Source of the DNA: an uncultured Clostridia bacterium
GTDB taxonomy: Bacteria > Bacillota > Clostridia > Oscillospirales > Ruminococcaceae
Assembly (NCBI GenBank): GCA_947626165.1
Contig: CANQRG010000002.1
Coordinates: 124,001 to 188,000, forward strand
Direction of reading: 5' to 3'
Length of the DNA stretch: 64,000 nt
Shown: positions 60,254-64,000 of the stretch, piece after piece
How positions within the stretch are numbered: the stretch's first letter is position 1
Layout of the letters: each line of letters begins with the position of its first letter
Position numbers and translations under genes: made by a program
The notes under the pieces: model-generated
Databases searched by the model: none
Told to the model about the DNA's origin: nothing
The model's input: the letters and a program-made list of their open reading frames with translations, nothing else

Positions 60254-62026
60254 TTAACTTTTCTCAAACTGGCTGTTGTAGAGCTTTGAATAAAATCCGT
60301 TTTTTGATAAAAGTTCATTATGGTTTCCTTGCTCGACAATATTTCCGTTATTCATAACTAAAATACAGTCTGCATTTTTTATTGTTGAAAGCCTGTGAGC
60401 AACAATAAAGCTGGTCCTGCCCTTAAGCATTTTTTCAAAGGCTGATTGAATTTGCTTTTCTGTTCGTGTATCTATGTTAGAGGTCGCCTCATCGAGTATA
60501 AGCATAGGCGGAAGCGTAAGCATTACTCTCGCAATACACAAAAGCTGTTTTTGACCGCTTGAAAGATTTTCGCTGTCGTCAGAAACTACGGTATCATAGC
60601 CTTTGGGAAGTCTTTGAATAAAGCTGTGAGCGTGAGCGTTCTTAGCGGCGGTGATAATTTCTTCATCACTGGCATTTGGTTTGCCGAACGCTATGTTTTC
60701 TTTTATTGTACCCTTTGAAAGCCATGTCTCCTGAAGCACCATACCAAAGCTCTGACGCAGGCTGTGACGTGTGATTTCTTTAATGTTTTTCCCGCTTATT
60801 TCAATATCGCCGCCTGTGACATCATAAAATCTCATAAGAAGATTTATAAGAGTGGTTTTTCCGCAGCCAGTAGGTCCTACAATGGCTATTCTCTCGCCCT
60901 TGCGAACGTCAAGATTTAAGTTTTTGATCAGCGGTCTGTCGGGTGTGTAGCTGAAAGAAACATCTTTAAGACTCAGTGTTCCGTCGATTTTTTCTAAGGT
61001 ATAAAGTCCATTGTCGCTTTGCTCTTCATCTGCTTCTATAATCTCAAAAACCCTTTTTGCAGACGCAAAGGCAGATTGAAGTTCCGTTATAACGCTTGAA
61101 ATTTCATTAAACGGTTTTGTGTACTGGTTTGCATAGGTCAAAAATGCAGAAAGCTGTCCTACGCTGATGTAACCGCCTATTGCGGAAATTGCACCGAAAA
61201 TTCCAACGCCTGAATAAACAAGACCGTTTATAAAACGGGTCGCAGGGTTTGTTATTGCAGAGAAGAAAAGCGCTTTTACTCCGACAGTTTCAAGCTCGCC
61301 GTTTATTTTTTCAAACCTTTTCATTGATTCGTTTTCGTAGTTGTATGCCTTGACTATTTTTTGCCCTGTTATCATTTCGTTAATATGGCTTGTCATCTCA
61401 CCTCTTTTTATTGACTGTGCCTGAAACATATTGAATGTTCTTTTTGCAACAAAAGAAGCCACAAAAAATGACAGAGGAGTGATAACAATAACAATAAGCG
61501 CTATTTTATAATTAATGGAAATCATAAAGCCTATTGTCGCAAGAATAGTTATAACTCCTGAAAATAGCTGAGTAAACCCCATAAGCAGACCGTCTGAAAC
61601 AAGGTCAATATCCGTAACTATTCTGCTTATCAAGTCGCCCTGAGACGAGTTGTCAACATAGCTTACAGGAACCTTTTCAAGCTTTGCAAAAGCGTCGAGC
61701 CTTATATCACGAACAGTGTTGTAGGTCAGCTTGTTTGTGCATAAGTTCATAAGCCACTGGGCAATAGCCGTTATAGCTATAACTAAAATTATCAATACAA
61801 TGATCCTTTTTAGCTTTTGAAAGTTTACATTTCCTTTTGAGATTATAAGGTCAATGCCGTTTCCCATAAGTATCGGTGCTAAAAGGGTAAATGCCACAGT
61901 TATGACCGATAGAATAAGTGCCGTAATCAGATAAAGTCTGTAAGGACGAATATATTTAAACAGCTTTTTTACTATTTCTTTAGTGTTTTGAGAATTTTCT
62001 ATTTTGGCTTTCACTCTTTTCACCAC
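60254..62026 (-). CDS. ABC exporter half-transporter (second of a pair)
   Basis: The 590-aa protein has six membrane segments (about 30-320) and a C-terminal ATPase with Walker A VGPTGCGKTT, Q-loop VLQETWLSKG, signature LSSGQKQ (usually LSGGQ), Walker B LILDEATS and HRLSTIKNADCI. With the preceding gene it forms a heterodimeric multidrug-type exporter of the YfiB/YfiC or BmrCD class. GTG starts at 62026 or 62014 are possible; 62014 lies eight bases after AGGTGG. The gap to the upstream gene is 14 bases. Confidence 0.93.
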   Translation of the reverse strand: MVKRVKAKIENSQNTKEIVKKLFKYIRPYRLYLITALILSVITVAFTLLAPILMGNGIDLIISKGNVNFQKLKRIIVLIILVIAITAIAQWLMNLCTNKLTYNTVRDIRLDAFAKLEKVPVSYVDNSSQGDLISRIVTDIDLVSDGLLMGFTQLFSGVITILATIGFMISINYKIALIVIVITPLSFFVASFVAKRTFNMFQAQSIKRGEMTSHINEMITGQKIVKAYNYENESMKRFEKINGELETVGVKALFFSAITNPATRFINGLVYSGVGIFGAISAIGGYISVGQLSAFLTYANQYTKPFNEISSVITELQSAFASAKRVFEIIEADEEQSDNGLYTLEKIDGTLSLKDVSFSYTPDRPLIKNLNLDVRKGERIAIVGPTGCGKTTLINLLMRFYDVTGGDIEISGKNIKEITRHSLRQSFGMVLQETWLSKGTIKENIAFGKPNASDEEIITAAKNAHAHSFIQRLPKGYDTVVSDDSENLSSGQKQLLCIARVMLTLPPMLILDEATSNIDTRTEKQIQSAFEKMLKGRTSFIVAHRLSTIKNADCILVMNNGNIVEQGNHNELLSKNGFYSKLYNSQFEKS

Positions 62027-62040
62027 CTGCTACAATAAAA

Positions 62041-63783
62041 TTACTCTTCTTCAAGCTCTGTTTTTGAAAGCTGAGAACGGCAGATTTCCTTATATGTTTC
62101 ACAATTTTTCAAAAGTTCGCTGTGCTTTCCAATACCTGCAATCTCTCCGTTATCGAGTACGATTATAAAATCTGCATCCTTTATTGCCGTTGCCCGTTGA
62201 GAAACGATAAAGGTAGTACGTTTGTAATTGTTTTGCCTTAAGGCGCGTCTTAGATTTGCGTCGGTTGCAAAATCAAGAGCGCTTGAGCTGTCGTCTAAGA
62301 TAAGGATCTTTGGTCTTGCAACTAATGCGCGCGCGATAGAAAGTCTTTGCTTTTGACCTCCTGAAAGATTTTGTCCGCTTTGTGTTATTTCAAAATCCAG
62401 TCCTTTTTCTTTGACAAAATCATAAGCCTGAGCGTCATTGATAGCTTGCCATATTTCCTCATCAGACGCGTCTTTCTTTCCCCACTTTATATTGTCACGG
62501 ATAGTGCCTTTGAACAGCATAGACCTTTGTGCAACAACGCAAATGTTTTTTCTTAGAGCCTCAAAAGTATAGTCTTTTATATTATGTCCGTTTAGAAGTA
62601 TCTCACCATCGCTAACGTCAAAAAATCTCGGCATAAGGTTTATAAGAGTTGATTTTCCTGCTCCTGTACCGCCTATAATACCAACAGTCTCTCCTCTTGA
62701 TACTTTAAAGCTTATATTTTTTAATGCGTATTTTTCTGCGGTTTCATAATACGAATAGCAGACGTTTTTGTATTCAATTATAGGAACGCTGTTATCATAT
62801 TGTGCTATATTATCAATAACAGCGTTATCATCAGTAAGGCTCGGCTGGATATTGAATATATCGTTTATTCTAACTGCCGATGCCTGTGCTTTTGTGATTA
62901 TTACAATAAGATTTGCAAGTGCAACAAGCGCAAGAAGTATCTGCGACATATAGCTTACAAGGGCAATTACTTCTCCTTGAGTTATTGCTCCTTTAAAGGT
63001 GAAAACACCTCCGAACCATATAATAAGTATAGTTGCTATGTTCACTAAAACATAGGTCGCAGGGTTTAAAAGTGCTGAAATTTTTCCTGCCAGAAGTTGT
63101 TCTCTTCGAAGGCTGTCGCTTGTATCGGCAAAGCGTTTTTGTTCAAATTTTTCTTTTGAAAACGCTCTTATGACCCTGATACCCGACAGGTTTTCACGGG
63201 TTATTGTTGAAATTTCATCTTGATTTTTTTGAACGGTTTTATATATAGGTATTGTTTTTGACATAATAATGTATATAACTAATGAAATAATAGGAGTGAA
63301 AAGCAAAAATATCAAAGTGAGCTTAACATTAATTGTAAAAGCCATAACGATTGCTCCGAGCACTATAAACGGCGAACGCAAAAACAATCTGAGTATCATA
63401 TTAACTCCTGTCTGTACCTGGTTTATATCTGAGGTAAGCCTTGTTATTAAAGCGCCGATCCCTACCTCGTCCAGTTCTTTATGAGAAAATGCATTTATAT
63501 GAGAAAAAAGGCTTGTCCTTAATTTAGTACCAAAGCCCATTGAGGCTCTTGCGGCAAAGTATTGCGCAGTTAGAGAGCTTATCAATCCCAAAAGTCCAAG
63601 AAGAATCAAAACAGCACCAATCTTGAAAATATAAACTCTATCTGAGTTATATATCCCTACATCTATTATTTTCGCCATAACGATAGGTACAAGAAGCTCA
63701 AAAGATGCCTCGGTCATTTTGAAAATAGGACCAAGAATACTTTGTATTTTATAATTTTTTAAAAATCTAGCTAATTTAAACAT
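62041..63783 (-). CDS. ABC exporter half-transporter (first of a pair)
   Basis: The 580-aa protein has six membrane segments and an ATPase with Walker A IGGTGAGKST, QRSMLFKGT, signature LSGGQKQRLS, and Walker B ILILDDSSSALD, where aspartate replaces the catalytic glutamate. That makes this site degenerate, as in one half of heterodimeric exporters such as BmrC or TM287. The partner (60254-62026) has the normal glutamate. GGAGA precedes ATG 63783. Confidence 0.94.
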   Translation of the reverse strand: MFKLARFLKNYKIQSILGPIFKMTEASFELLVPIVMAKIIDVGIYNSDRVYIFKIGAVLILLGLLGLISSLTAQYFAARASMGFGTKLRTSLFSHINAFSHKELDEVGIGALITRLTSDINQVQTGVNMILRLFLRSPFIVLGAIVMAFTINVKLTLIFLLFTPIISLVIYIIMSKTIPIYKTVQKNQDEISTITRENLSGIRVIRAFSKEKFEQKRFADTSDSLRREQLLAGKISALLNPATYVLVNIATILIIWFGGVFTFKGAITQGEVIALVSYMSQILLALVALANLIVIITKAQASAVRINDIFNIQPSLTDDNAVIDNIAQYDNSVPIIEYKNVCYSYYETAEKYALKNISFKVSRGETVGIIGGTGAGKSTLINLMPRFFDVSDGEILLNGHNIKDYTFEALRKNICVVAQRSMLFKGTIRDNIKWGKKDASDEEIWQAINDAQAYDFVKEKGLDFEITQSGQNLSGGQKQRLSIARALVARPKILILDDSSSALDFATDANLRRALRQNNYKRTTFIVSQRATAIKDADFIIVLDNGEIAGIGKHSELLKNCETYKEICRSQLSKTELEEE

Positions 63784-63827
63784 AATAATCTCCAAAAAGA
63801 TTGCTGTATATGCAATTTTGTAAGGTT

Positions 63828-63856
63828 ATTATACCACTATTTATTTTTTCAATCAA
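63828..63856 (-). promoter_or_regulatory. Promoter of the ABC exporter pair
   Basis: On the minus strand TTGATT (63851-63856) and TATAAT (63828-63833) are 17 bases apart. Confidence 0.7.
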
Positions 63857-63859
63857 TAC

Positions 63860-63888
63860 TTGTTAAATACAGAAGTTTATGCTATAAT
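63860..63888 (+). promoter_or_regulatory. Promoter of the last gene in the window
   Basis: TTGTTA (63860-63865) and TATAAT (63883-63888) with 17-base spacing, divergent from the ABC exporter promoter. Confidence 0.65.
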
Positions 63889-63954
63889 AATTATCAGTAA
63901 TTTTTTATTTATTAGTTTTGGGTGATTTACAAATAAATTTTGAATGGGGAATAT

Positions 63955-64000
63955 ATGATGGAGGCAATTCTTAATATTGATAATAGTGTTCTGGATTTTC
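63955..64000 (+). CDS. N-terminus of a probable PAP2-type phosphatase, cut by the window edge
   Basis: Only 15 codons are visible: MMEAILNIDNSVLDF. GGGGA lies before ATG 63955, and ATG 63958 is also possible. The 'LxxIDxxVLxF' opening is common in PAP2 family phosphatases of Firmicutes (undecaprenyl-pyrophosphatase-like), but the evidence is thin. Confidence 0.4.
   Translation, partial: MMEAILNIDNSVLDF

Overview
The window looks like chromosomal DNA from a low-to-medium GC, anaerobic, spore-forming Clostridia, most likely a gut or rumen Ruminococcus or close relative (Oscillospiraceae). The evidence is a SpoIIE homologue, the glgB-glgC-glgD-glgA glycogen set with the non-catalytic GlgD subunit, secreted proteins built from Big_2 and fibronectin type III repeats, strong Gram-positive ribosome-binding sites, T-box control and many short intergenic repeats. 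The genus is an inference from style, not from a marker gene. No tRNA, rRNA, IS transposase, prophage or CRISPR array was seen.

Layout. 1-1.2 kb: start of a DUF1292 gene, then a promoter-to-terminator transcription unit of about 720 nt without a credible ORF, which I read as a large structured non-coding RNA. 1.2-6.1 kb: cell-envelope genes (LCP ligase, D,D-carboxypeptidase) and two unknown proteins. 6.2-8.9 kb: the ylxM-ffh-rpsP-khpA operon. 9-12 kb: a small unknown gene with a hairpin between its ribosome-binding site and start codon, then spoIIE. 12.3-20.1 kb: glycogen genes, interrupted between glgD and glgA by a small-gene island. 20.3-25.7 kb: a secreted CHAP/Big_2/FN3 protein, an AlaR/AlaT-like pair followed by ispE, an orphan AbrB protein and a small XRE repressor with clear operators. 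25.8-32.9 kb: a complete tryptophan operon (trpE-trpGD-trpC-trpF-trpB-trpA) under a Trp T-box. 33-35.3 kb: an accessory group of small unknown genes. 35.3-41.9 kb: PASTA lipoprotein, nadC, an AI-2E family permease, a candidate type I toxin-antitoxin, the second copy of the small-gene island, and nadB. 42-50.3 kb: a dTDP-amino-sugar and lipid-linked glycosylation cluster. 50.3-55.4 kb: ACT-hom-thrB operon, a palindromic repeat cluster, an XRE/RHH-like pair and gdhA. 55.7-64 kb: a GntR-ABC operon, galE, two ABC exporters and the start of a PAP2-like gene.

Main biological points. (1) Two loci at 16.7-18.5 kb and 38.5-40.3 kb share one architecture in opposite orientation. Each has two paralogous helical proteins of 70-76 aa transcribed away from an array of five tandem 63-64 aa ribbon-helix-helix-like proteins. 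The promoter region of the helical pair is conserved between loci (TTTGCCCATTGA at the -35, with an inverted repeat in the -35/-10 spacer). One of the ten array copies is broken by a single-base loss in an A tract. This is my best candidate for an undescribed system. (2) The 299-1022 RNA carries four copies of a GTCC(G/A)ATG box, three of them downstream of GGAGA and one of GAGGCGA, and many local hairpins. (3) The interval 38.1-38.45 kb has convergent promoters, a 29-aa hydrophobic ORF and a shared hairpin, as in type I toxin-antitoxin modules. (4) The 42-50 kb cluster encodes dTDP-sugar synthesis (RfbA, RfbB), 4-amination, an N-acetyltransferase, a polyprenyl-phosphate glycosyltransferase, a two-subunit small flippase and a YfhO-type GT-C transferase, enough to build and attach a 4-acetamido-4,6-dideoxyhexose-like residue to an external polymer.
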